Shown here: in pieces, positions 8,985-16,394 of the stretch
Position numbering within the stretch: the stretch's first letter is position 1
Layout: the number at the start of each line of letters is the position of its first letter
Origin: Candidatus Borkfalkia avistercoris
GTDB taxonomy: Bacteria; Bacillota; Clostridia; Christensenellales; Borkfalkiaceae
Length of the DNA stretch: 64,000 nucleotides
Reading direction: 5' to 3'
NCBI GenBank assembly: GCA_019115995.1
Contig: DXCL01000026.1
Coordinates: forward strand, 223,522-287,521
Notes under the pieces: generated by a model
Databases searched by the model: none
What the model saw: the letters and a program-made list of their open reading frames with translations, nothing else
What the model was told of the DNA's origin: nothing
Translations under genes and position numbers: made by a program

Positions 8985-9798
8985 AAGAGAGCGCGCGCAA
9001 TATATTGCGGCTCAGATCAAAGATCAAAAGCTGCCGCCTCCGCAGATTGCGGTGGTGCTCGGGAGCGGCTGGAACGGTGTGCCCGATTTTTTGGAAAATA
9101 AAATCGTTGTGCCGTATGCAAGCTTGCAGGAAATGCCTCGGTGCGGCGTACAGGGACATGCGGGCAATTTTATTTTCGGAAGGCTTGCAAATAAAAACAT
9201 TGTTGTATTAGAGGGCAGATTTCATCTCTACGAGGGCGGCGGTGCGGAAAAAGCTGTTCTTCCGATCGAAATCGCCCGTCTTTTGGGCGCCGAAACGGTG
9301 GTGCTGACAAATTCCGCCGGAGGGATCCGACAGGACTTTTGCCCCGGAGATCTGATGATCCTGCGGGATCATATCAATATGACGGCGAAAAATCCGTTGG
9401 AAGGGGTTGCCGCAACGAATGAAAACCCCGTTTTCATCGATCTCTGTTCGTTATATGACCGCGATTTGAGGGGGGTATTGGCAAGGCTTGCAAAGGAAAA
9501 CGGGCTTTCCGTGCATGAGGGCGTTTACGCGCAGATGCTTGGGCCTTCTTACGAGACGCCGGCAGAGGTGCGCATGCTGGCAAGGCTTGGCGCCGATGCG
9601 GTCGGAATGAGTACGGTTGTAGAAGCGATCTATGCAAAGTATCTGAAAATGCGTGTGGTTGCCGTTTCGTGCATCAGCAACATGGCGGCGGGCATTTCTT
9701 CCGCGGCGCTCGATCATAAAGATGTTTTGGCTGTTTTAAAGGAAAGACAACCGCGGCTTTCAGCGTTGCTCCGTGATTTTGTAGCCGCAATTGAATGA
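8977..9798 (+). CDS. punA: Purine-nucleoside phosphorylase (trimeric PunA/XapA type)
   Basis: Phosphorolysis of purine nucleosides to the base and (deoxy)ribose 1-phosphate, the substrate of the adjacent DeoB. The 273-residue length and motifs fit the low-molecular-mass trimeric family: VVLGSGWNGV (phosphate loop), LEGRFHLYEGG, LTNSAGGI, MLGPSYETPAEVRML and GMSTVVEAI. The start overlaps the deoB end and has GGAGG upstream. The choice between guanosine/inosine and xanthosine preference is not resolved. Confidence 0.92.
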   Translation: MDRRERAQYIAAQIKDQKLPPPQIAVVLGSGWNGVPDFLENKIVVPYASLQEMPRCGVQGHAGNFIFGRLANKNIVVLEGRFHLYEGGGAEKAVLPIEIARLLGAETVVLTNSAGGIRQDFCPGDLMILRDHINMTAKNPLEGVAATNENPVFIDLCSLYDRDLRGVLARLAKENGLSVHEGVYAQMLGPSYETPAEVRMLARLGADAVGMSTVVEAIYAKYLKMRVVAVSCISNMAAGISSAALDHKDVLAVLKERQPRLSALLRDFVAAIE

Positions 9799-9810
9799 GT
9801 CGAGAAAGAA

Positions 9811-9847
9811 AAGGGTCTACGAAACATATCGCAGGCCTTTTTATTTT
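9811..9847 (+). terminator. Intrinsic terminator after purine nucleoside phosphorylase
   Basis: A stem of about 12 bp with one mismatch (AAGGGTCTACGA against TCGCAGGCCTTT) and a six-base loop, followed by a T-rich tail. Confidence 0.65.
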
Positions 9848-9898
9848 TGCATAAAAGTTATTTTATTACAAAAAATATGGAAAAGCGGAGGTTGAATT

Positions 9899-11053
9899 AT
9901 GATAAAAAAATCAGTTCTTGCTGTTCTGCTCGGCGCAGTGTGTTTGTTTATGCCGATCGTCGGTTCGCATACAGACGCAAACGCCGAAGCGCAGGCGGCG
10001 TACAAAGCTTTTTATTCGGCTGATTTTTACAGCGGAACAAAAATTCAGGCAGAAAAGGAAACGGAGCATTATCCCATTGCGAGTATGTGTAAGATCATGA
10101 CTTTGCTGCTTTGCTTCGAAGCAGAGGAAGAGGGCGTTCTTTCGTTCGACGAGCAAATATGCGTAAGCGAACGGGCGAGCGGCATGGGCGGATCGCAGGT
10201 GTTTCTTGAAGCGGGTGCCGAATATCCGGCGGGGGAACTCGTAAAGAGCATCTGTATTGCGTCGGCAAACGATTCCTGCGTCGCTCTTGCGGAGAGGCTT
10301 GCCGGCAGCGAAGAAAAGTTTGTCGAACGTATGAACGAGAGGGCAAAGCAGCTTGAAATGAACAATACAATATTTGTAAATTGTACGGGGCTTCCGTCTG
10401 GCGGGCAATATTCGTGCGCAAAAGACGCGGCAACCATGTTATGCGCCCTTATGCGCCATAAAAAGTATTTTGAGTTCAGTAAAATATGGTTGGATAATAT
10501 GCAGCACCCCGAAGGGCGCGTTACGGAAATGGCGAACACAAACAAAATGATCCGCTCTTACAGCGGCTGCGATGCCGGTAAAACGGGCTTTACCAACGAG
10601 GCGGGGTTCTGCCTCGCCGCTTCCGCACAGCGGGGAACAATGCGCGTTGTATCGGTCGTGATCGGGGCTGAGAGCAGTAAGGCGCGATTTGAAAAGACTA
10701 AGGAGGCGTTTGATTATGCGTTTGCAAATTACACGAATAAGGCAGTTTTAGACGCAAATACGCCGCTCGATGAGAAGTGCCCTGTTTCAGGGGGTAAAAA
10801 GACAGAGATGAGTGCGAAGCCCGAAAGATCGTGCTATATATTCTGCTCAAAGAGCGACAAAGACGAGATATTTTATGAGATCGAGTTTGAAAAGATAAAG
10901 GCGCCCGTCTCAGAAAATGATGCGGTGGGGTATATCACGGTTTATAAGAACAATGTGGAGGCGGATCGTTTACGGCTTTTGGCGAATGAATCTGTCAACA
11001 GGCTATCTTATCTTGATTCACTGCGGCAAATTGCGGATAGATGGGTGATTTGA
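9899..11053 (+). CDS. Serine-type D-Ala-D-Ala carboxypeptidase (S11, DacF-like), copy 1
   Basis: Trims the terminal D-Ala of peptidoglycan stems outside the membrane. The 384-residue protein has a signal peptide (about 1-29), SxxK as SMCK near residue 62, SxN as SAN near 121, KTG as KTGFT near 226, and a C-terminal beta-rich domain. No strong amphipathic C-terminal anchor was evident. A second S11 enzyme at 11993 follows two genes later. Sporulation clusters often contain dacF, which could explain the proximity to gerW. Confidence 0.88.
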   Translation: MIKKSVLAVLLGAVCLFMPIVGSHTDANAEAQAAYKAFYSADFYSGTKIQAEKETEHYPIASMCKIMTLLLCFEAEEEGVLSFDEQICVSERASGMGGSQVFLEAGAEYPAGELVKSICIASANDSCVALAERLAGSEEKFVERMNERAKQLEMNNTIFVNCTGLPSGGQYSCAKDAATMLCALMRHKKYFEFSKIWLDNMQHPEGRVTEMANTNKMIRSYSGCDAGKTGFTNEAGFCLAASAQRGTMRVVSVVIGAESSKARFEKTKEAFDYAFANYTNKAVLDANTPLDEKCPVSGGKKTEMSAKPERSCYIFCSKSDKDEIFYEIEFEKIKAPVSENDAVGYITVYKNNVEADRLRLLANESVNRLSYLDSLRQIADRWVI

Positions 11054-11093
11054 TATATAAGTATAGTATTATGTATGACATAATTTAAAACAA

Positions 11094-11654
11094 ATGAATG
11101 CTTTTATTGTATTGATGATCGTTATCGCTGCATTTCTGTTTCCGATCTTTATGAATGTATATGCTTATATGGATTGGGGGGAAGGCAAAATCGGTTTTGC
11201 GATTTACCTTTACGGAGCGATCAAAATTCTGAGTGGGTACGCCGCCCCGTATAAGGGCGGCGTAGCTTTTCATGTTACGCGGAAAACAGCTTTTTTGGTT
11301 CCATACGGAGAGATACTCAACGCGCGCAAAAAATTCGAGATCACCGCAGGGTTTTCCATTTGCAGATACAGGCATGTGATAGAAATCGGCGGCAATGAAA
11401 ACGCAGCGGCTGCGCTGGGGTGCGGCATGGCATTGCGCAAATTGACGGATATCATTTTTGGCGTTATATACAGAAAAAAGGGGTTACGCCCGGAGGGAGA
11501 CGTTTTGATCGATTTTACGCGCGGAGGCTTTCGGTTTGCGACGTCGGCAGCGGTTGTGTTTAATCTGATGATCGTTGCGTTTGCCGGCATAAAAATTATT
11601 TTGGAGAAAATATTGGAGAATGAGCATAAACGAAAAAGACAAAAGAGTCAATGA
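11094..11654 (+). CDS. DUF2953-like membrane protein (YtfI type)
   Basis: A 186-residue protein with an N-terminal hydrophobic segment (about 3-20) and another near the C-terminus (about 148-170). Size, membrane layout and position directly before gerW/ytfJ match the DUF2953 protein YtfI of Bacillus; the biochemical role is unknown. It overlaps the start of the next gene by 35 bp, so the two are almost certainly translated together. Confidence 0.65.
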   Translation: MNAFIVLMIVIAAFLFPIFMNVYAYMDWGEGKIGFAIYLYGAIKILSGYAAPYKGGVAFHVTRKTAFLVPYGEILNARKKFEITAGFSICRYRHVIEIGGNENAAAALGCGMALRKLTDIIFGVIYRKKGLRPEGDVLIDFTRGGFRFATSAAVVFNLMIVAFAGIKIILEKILENEHKRKRQKSQ

Positions 11655-12000
11655 ACTGGTCAGCCGTTCGGTGGAAGATCTTGCAAAATTTGTCGATGCG
11701 GATACGGTGGTCGGCAGGCCAATCGTGACTGCCACCGGTTTTCAGCTGATCCCGATTTCGAAAGTGACCGTCGGCTATCTGACGGGCGGAGGTGATTTCG
11801 GGGAAACGAAAGTCATTAAGGACAACGAAAGCGCCCCCTTTGCGGGAGGCAACGGCGCCGTCGTTTCGGTAAAGCCCGCGGGGTTTATTCTCGACGACGG
11901 AAAAAGCTGTACCTATATCCATGCAAGCGACGCGCCTTTGGATAATTTGATCGATAAGGCGTCGGAATTTTTCGGAAAATTCACGGGGCAGAATGTTTAA
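11620..12000 (+). CDS. gerW: GerW-family sporulation protein YtfJ
   Basis: A 126-residue protein with the family core VVGRPIVTATGFQLIPISKVTVGY, a glycine-rich stretch FAGGNGAVVSVKPAGF, and a C-terminal helix. GerW/YtfJ is a spore protein linked to L-alanine germination in Bacillus. The neighbouring YtfI-like gene and SpoIVB upstream support an endospore-forming ancestry. It overlaps the downstream carboxypeptidase start by 8 bp. Confidence 0.9.
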   Translation: MSINEKDKRVNELVSRSVEDLAKFVDADTVVGRPIVTATGFQLIPISKVTVGYLTGGGDFGETKVIKDNESAPFAGGNGAVVSVKPAGFILDDGKSCTYIHASDAPLDNLIDKASEFFGKFTGQNV

Positions 12001-13189
12001 GCGGTTACTGCTGGCGTTGTTTTCCGCCGCCGCGATCGCTTTGCCGCTGTGCATGGCGTCGGGAAATTGTACCGCGAGCGCCCAAACAGAAAAAAGCGGG
12101 CAAATCGTTATGGAAGCGTATTCGGAAAGGGTGCTTTTTGAGGAAAATGCGGACGGCGTCATGCCCATGGCGAGCACAACAAAAATCCTGACGGCGATCA
12201 TTATTATCGAAGACTGCGACCTGAAAGACATAGTTACGGTGCCGAAGGAATGCGTGGGGGTGGAAGGTTCGAGCGTTTATCTTACGGCGGGTGAGAAAAT
12301 TTCGGTAAAGGATCTTCTTTACGGCTTAATGCTTCGTTCGGGAAACGACTGCGCCGAAACGCTCGCTTTTTACCATAGCGGCGGCATCGAAAATTTTGCG
12401 CGGTGCATGAACGAACGGGCAAAGAAAATGGGGGCGGAAAACAGTACGTTCAAAAATCCGCACGGGCTTCCCGATCCGGAACATTGCACGACGGCGCGAG
12501 ATCTCGGGAGAATCGCCTGCCATGCGATGCGGAATCCTGTTTTCAGGGAGATCGTTTCCGCAAAATCCGTAACCGTTCCGGACGGCGGTGCGGGCTATGA
12601 ACGAATGCTCACAAATAAAAATAAAATGCTTTATTGTTATGACGGAGCAAACGGCATAAAGACAGGATATACGAGGGCTGCGGGCAAATGCCTCGTTTCG
12701 GGGGCGGAGCGAAACGGCATGCAGCTTATATCCGTCGTTCTGAATTGCCCTGACATGTACGAACGCAGCGCAGAACTGCTTGACGAGGCCTTCGCTTCCT
12801 ATAAATATGTAAAAATTTATGCGGCAGAGGGAATGCGTTATACGGCGGCGACCCAAGTTAAGAATAAACAATGCACGGGAATGTGCCGAGACGACTTTTA
12901 TTACCCCGTTTCGGAGACGGAAGCGGAGAGGATAGTGATCCGTGCAGAAATCGCCGAACCGTGCCGTTTGCCTGTGTATGAAGGCGATGAATTGGGGATT
13001 TTAAGCATTTACCTCGAAAATCAGTTGATTTTTTCGCAAAAAATATATAGTATAGAGTGCGTAAAAAAGAGTCTGGTTGATATTATTCGCGAGATCGCGG
13101 AAAATTACAGCCAAAATGAGGGTCTATGCGCATCAACAAATATCTCGCCGAATGCGGCGTTGCGAGCAGGCGCGCCTGCGACAAACTGA
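11993..13189 (+). CDS. dacF: Serine-type D-Ala-D-Ala carboxypeptidase (S11, DacF-like), copy 2
   Basis: Second S11 peptidoglycan carboxypeptidase. The 398-residue protein has a signal peptide (about 1-32), the active-site STTK near residue 60, SGN near 115 and KTGYT near 222. It is more canonical than copy 1. Its 3' end extends 64 bp into the following pseudouridine synthase gene, which is an unusually long overlap. The last 20 or so residues are therefore encoded by sequence constrained by another frame and look non-conserved. Confidence 0.88.
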   Translation: MFKRLLLALFSAAAIALPLCMASGNCTASAQTEKSGQIVMEAYSERVLFEENADGVMPMASTTKILTAIIIIEDCDLKDIVTVPKECVGVEGSSVYLTAGEKISVKDLLYGLMLRSGNDCAETLAFYHSGGIENFARCMNERAKKMGAENSTFKNPHGLPDPEHCTTARDLGRIACHAMRNPVFREIVSAKSVTVPDGGAGYERMLTNKNKMLYCYDGANGIKTGYTRAAGKCLVSGAERNGMQLISVVLNCPDMYERSAELLDEAFASYKYVKIYAAEGMRYTAATQVKNKQCTGMCRDDFYYPVSETEAERIVIRAEIAEPCRLPVYEGDELGILSIYLENQLIFSQKIYSIECVKKSLVDIIREIAENYSQNEGLCASTNISPNAALRAGAPATN

Positions 13190-13830
13190 TCGAAGACGGA
13201 AAGGTGGCGGTCAACGGTAAGCCCTGTAAGCTCGGCTATGACGTAGACGAAAAAAATGACGTCGTTACGGTGGAGGGGCAGAAAGTTTCGCCTGCCGCGG
13301 TGCATAAATATTATTTGATGAACAAGCCCAAGGGCTATGTTTGCACCGTAAAGGACGATAAAGGCAGAAAGACGGTCATGGATCTGCTTCCTGCAAACGC
13401 GGGGAGAGTGTATCCGGTGGGGCGCCTCGATTACGACAGCGAAGGCATGCTCCTTTTCACGGACGACGGAGAGCTCGCGTTTCGCCTGACGCACCCCAAA
13501 AACGAAATCCAGAAAACATACCTCGTCCGGATAGAGGGCGAGGTTTCGGAACAGCTTTTGAATAAGCTGCGGGCGGGCGTGGAACTTGACGGCAAACGTA
13601 CGGGCAAAAGCAAAATCAAAATCGTGGAGACGGATAAGAAGTATACAAAGCTTCACGTAACGATCGGCGAGGGGCGCAACAGGCAGGTGCGCCGCATGTT
13701 TGAAAGCATCGGCAAGGAGGTCGTTTTTCTGAAACGGATCAGGATCGGAGAGATGGGGCTCGGTTCTCTGGAAAGGGGAAAGGTGCGTTCTCTGAGCGCC
13801 GAGGAGATATTTTATCTGAAAAATCTTTGA
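13126..13830 (+). CDS. rluB: RsuA/RluB-family rRNA pseudouridine synthase
   Basis: Converts specific uridines in rRNA to pseudouridine. The 234-residue protein has an N-terminal S4 RNA-binding domain (MRINKYLAECGVASRR) and the catalytic GRLDYDSEGML loop with its invariant Asp, then IGEGRNRQVRRMF. Whether it acts on 23S (RluB) or 16S (RsuA) rRNA is not decided by these motifs; the Bacillus homologue in a similar context is RluB. The gene overlaps the carboxypeptidase by 64 bp. Confidence 0.9.
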   Translation: MRINKYLAECGVASRRACDKLIEDGKVAVNGKPCKLGYDVDEKNDVVTVEGQKVSPAAVHKYYLMNKPKGYVCTVKDDKGRKTVMDLLPANAGRVYPVGRLDYDSEGMLLFTDDGELAFRLTHPKNEIQKTYLVRIEGEVSEQLLNKLRAGVELDGKRTGKSKIKIVETDKKYTKLHVTIGEGRNRQVRRMFESIGKEVVFLKRIRIGEMGLGSLERGKVRSLSAEEIFYLKNL

Positions 13831-13834
13831 CCGA

Positions 13835-13863
13835 AGGGCGGCAGAATATTGCCGCCCTTTTTT
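13835..13863 (+). terminator. Intrinsic terminator after rluB
   Basis: Perfect AGGGCGGCA / TGCCGCCCT arms around GAATAT, followed by a T tract. Confidence 0.9.
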
Positions 13864-13886
13864 GACGATAATAATTAAAATTGACG

Positions 13887-13915
13887 TTGACAAGGCGCCG
13901 CATTTATAGTAAAAT
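13887..13915 (+). promoter_or_regulatory. pfk promoter P1
   Basis: TTGACA (13887-13892), a 17-bp spacer and TAAAAT (13910-13915). It is 139 bp upstream of the start codon, leaving a leader that contains a 15-codon reading frame beginning at 13934 behind AAGGGG. Confidence 0.65.
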
Positions 13916-14008
13916 ATATACAAAGGGGTTGCAATGAGCGTTTTTTGTACGCAGGGTGAGTGTTATGTAATATTTTTGTAACTTTTACGGACTGTCTGCG
14001 CTCGGAAT

Positions 14009-14037
14009 TTGACAATTTTTTTGCATGATATTACAAT
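14009..14037 (+). promoter_or_regulatory. pfk promoter P2
   Basis: TTGACA (14009-14014), a 17-bp spacer and TACAAT (14032-14037), ending 17 bp before the start codon. P1 and P2 in tandem suggest two modes of expression. Confidence 0.6.
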
Positions 14038-14054
14038 ATTAAGAGGATAAAGGT

Positions 14055-15122
14055 ATGAAATTCGGTATTTTGACAAGCGGCGGAGATTGCTCCGGGCTCA
14101 ATGCGGTGATCCGTGCGATCTGCCTTTGCATTTCTCAGAATGTGAAGAATGCGGAGATCGTAGGTATTCCCGACGGGTACGGCGGATTGATACGCGGAGA
14201 GTGCTTTCCGTTAAAGCGGGAAGATTATGAGGATATTCTCGATTTGGGCGGAACGGTTTTGCGGACGTCCCGCCAGCCGTTCAAACTCATGACCGTTTCC
14301 GACAACGGCACGACGCGACTGCAAAAAATGTGCGAGAATTATAGAAAAATGGGGCTCGACTGCCTGTTCACGCTGGGCGGCGCGGGCACGCACAAGACGG
14401 CTGCTCTTCTTTGCATGGAGGGGTGCAACGTGATCGGGCTTCCCAAGACGATAGACAACGATATTTACGGCACGGACGTTACCTTCGGGTTTCAGACCGC
14501 CGTTGAAGTTGCGACGGAGGCGATAGACAGGATACGGACGACGGCCGCGAGCCACAGCCGTACGATGCTGGTCGAGATCATGGGAAATAAAGCGGGCTGG
14601 CTGACGCTGCATACGGGCATCGCGGCGGGCGCGGATATGATACTGATCCCCGAGATCCCGTTTTCGCCCGAAGCGGTCGCCGACTTTATCGTAAAACAGA
14701 GGCGGAGCGGGAAAACGCATACGATCATTGCCGTTGCAGAAGGTGCGGTGCTCGCTTCCGAGGTAAAATTCAAAAAATCCGAGCGCACGTTTATCAGAAC
14801 GGAGCGCGGAGAAACTACCGTAACGCCGCATCTGACTGAGTTTTTGCAGCAGAGCACCGGATTTGAAACGCGCGCCTCCGTGCTGGGATATTTGCAGCGC
14901 GGCGGAACACCGTGTGCGTACGACAGGCTCCTTTCTTCGCGGTTGGGCGGTTTTGCGGCAAAGCTTGCCTGTGAAGGGAGGTTCGGCGTGACGGCGGCTG
15001 TATCCGGGAACAGGATCACTTTTAATGCGCTCACTGAGATTGCCGGCAAATATAAGCTCGTCGATCCGAAAGGGGCGATCGTAAATTTTGCAAAGAGTAT
15101 CGGGATCGGCTTCGGGATATGA
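14055..15122 (+). CDS. 6-phosphofructokinase, PKTIDND subtype
   Basis: Phosphorylates fructose 6-phosphate in glycolysis. The 355-residue protein has the N-terminal GILTSGGDCSGLN loop, a degenerate donor loop LGGAGTHKTA (near residue 108), PKTIDND with catalytic Asp residues, MGNKAGWLTLH and VLGYLQRGGTP. The Lys in PKTIDND is typical of pyrophosphate-dependent or mixed phosphofructokinases; ATP enzymes of the E. coli type have PGTIDND and GGDGS. The phosphoryl donor is therefore uncertain. It is monocistronic behind two promoters. Confidence 0.85.
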   Translation: MKFGILTSGGDCSGLNAVIRAICLCISQNVKNAEIVGIPDGYGGLIRGECFPLKREDYEDILDLGGTVLRTSRQPFKLMTVSDNGTTRLQKMCENYRKMGLDCLFTLGGAGTHKTAALLCMEGCNVIGLPKTIDNDIYGTDVTFGFQTAVEVATEAIDRIRTTAASHSRTMLVEIMGNKAGWLTLHTGIAAGADMILIPEIPFSPEAVADFIVKQRRSGKTHTIIAVAEGAVLASEVKFKKSERTFIRTERGETTVTPHLTEFLQQSTGFETRASVLGYLQRGGTPCAYDRLLSSRLGGFAAKLACEGRFGVTAAVSGNRITFNALTEIAGKYKLVDPKGAIVNFAKSIGIGFGI

Positions 15123-15162
15123 TTCCGTACAATCGTATTATTAAATTTTATAGGAGCAAAGT

Positions 15163-16359
15163 ATGAAGTATTCTGTTATAGACATCAGTTCCAGCAGTAT
15201 TTCTCTTATCATAGCGGAAGCGGACGAACGAAAGGCGGAGATCATTTTCAAAGACCGCGCGAGCATCAGCCTTCTGCACTATCTCGACGGGAAAAAACTT
15301 ACCGAGCGGGGCACGGAAAAGCTCGTTGAAGCATTGAAGGTCATGCGCGACGAATGCGAAAAGTTCGGCGTTCGGCACTGCTATCTCATTTCAACCGCGG
15401 CGCTCCGCGTTATCGAAAACTGCGATGAAGTCAGCAAGATCGTTGAGGAAAAAACGGGGCTTCCCGTCAACTTTATGGACGGAAAAACAGAGGCGTACTG
15501 CGATTATATTGCAAATCTTTATTATGCCTCGTATGAAAACGCGGTTCTGATCGACCTCGGCGGCAAGAGTCTTGAAATTTGCGACCTGACCAAAGGGAGC
15601 AAGGAGGATATGGTCTGCCTCGACTTCGGTCTGTTAGACGTGCACCGCAAATTTATAAAAAAGATCCAGCCCAATGAAAAAGAGGCAAAAGACATCAAAA
15701 AGTTTGTCAGCGACAAATTCGACGACGCGGATATCCCGAAAAAGGAAGTTTTTGCTACGGCTGTCATGGTCGGGGCGACGAATCATGCCGTTTACGACAT
15801 TTATGCCGACTATGCCGATGTTAAGAGTGAAGACGGCGTCAAGAGCATCGAATATAAAAAATTCAAAAAACTCGTGGCGCACCTTCTCGGCGATGCGGAG
15901 CGTTCCACGCTCATATTAAACAATGCGCCTGAAAAACTGTATCTGATAGGCCCGGCGACCATCGTTCTGAAAACGCTCTTTAAGAGATTCGGTGTAAAGC
16001 ACATTCTCGTGAGCGACCGGGGCGTCAAAGAGGGGTATTTGCAGCTGGTGCTCGAAGGCAAAGAGTCCGGCATGTATTATGATTTTGAAACAAAAACGTC
16101 GGGCGGCGCCGTACGGGAAACGAGCGCGGCCGCGCCGAAGTCGAAACAGACGCGGAAAGCGGTGAAGAAGGTGCGCCCCGAAGAAAAAGGAGGCGTATCC
16201 GAAGAAGGGAAAAAACAAGCCAAAACTGAAACGGCGCAGCCCGCGGCGCCTGCCAAAAAGCGCGGCAGGCCCAGGAAACAGGGGGCTGTTCCGATACAAG
16301 CGGAAGCTGAACCGAAGAACGATGAGCCGGCGCCGGAGAATGAGGTTGGCGAACAGTAA
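15163..16359 (+). CDS. Ppx/GppA-family phosphatase with basic C-terminal tail
   Basis: Exopolyphosphatase / (p)ppGpp-phosphohydrolase superfamily. The first 300 or so residues hold the actin-like ATPase fold: VIDISSSSISLII (phosphate 1), STAALR, LIDLGGKSLEI (phosphate 2) and an LIGPATIVL block. Residues about 310-398 are a low-complexity Lys/Ala/Pro/Glu tail containing KKRGRPRKQ, an AT-hook-like motif that is not part of the enzyme family. The gene is followed 35 bp later by ppk1, consistent with a polyphosphate turnover pair. Substrate preference is inferred from this context. Confidence 0.8.
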   Translation: MKYSVIDISSSSISLIIAEADERKAEIIFKDRASISLLHYLDGKKLTERGTEKLVEALKVMRDECEKFGVRHCYLISTAALRVIENCDEVSKIVEEKTGLPVNFMDGKTEAYCDYIANLYYASYENAVLIDLGGKSLEICDLTKGSKEDMVCLDFGLLDVHRKFIKKIQPNEKEAKDIKKFVSDKFDDADIPKKEVFATAVMVGATNHAVYDIYADYADVKSEDGVKSIEYKKFKKLVAHLLGDAERSTLILNNAPEKLYLIGPATIVLKTLFKRFGVKHILVSDRGVKEGYLQLVLEGKESGMYYDFETKTSGGAVRETSAAAPKSKQTRKAVKKVRPEEKGGVSEEGKKQAKTETAQPAAPAKKRGRPRKQGAVPIQAEAEPKNDEPAPENEVGEQ

Positions 16360-16394
16360 TTCGGCGGTTATTAAAGGGAAAAGGAGCATTTAAG

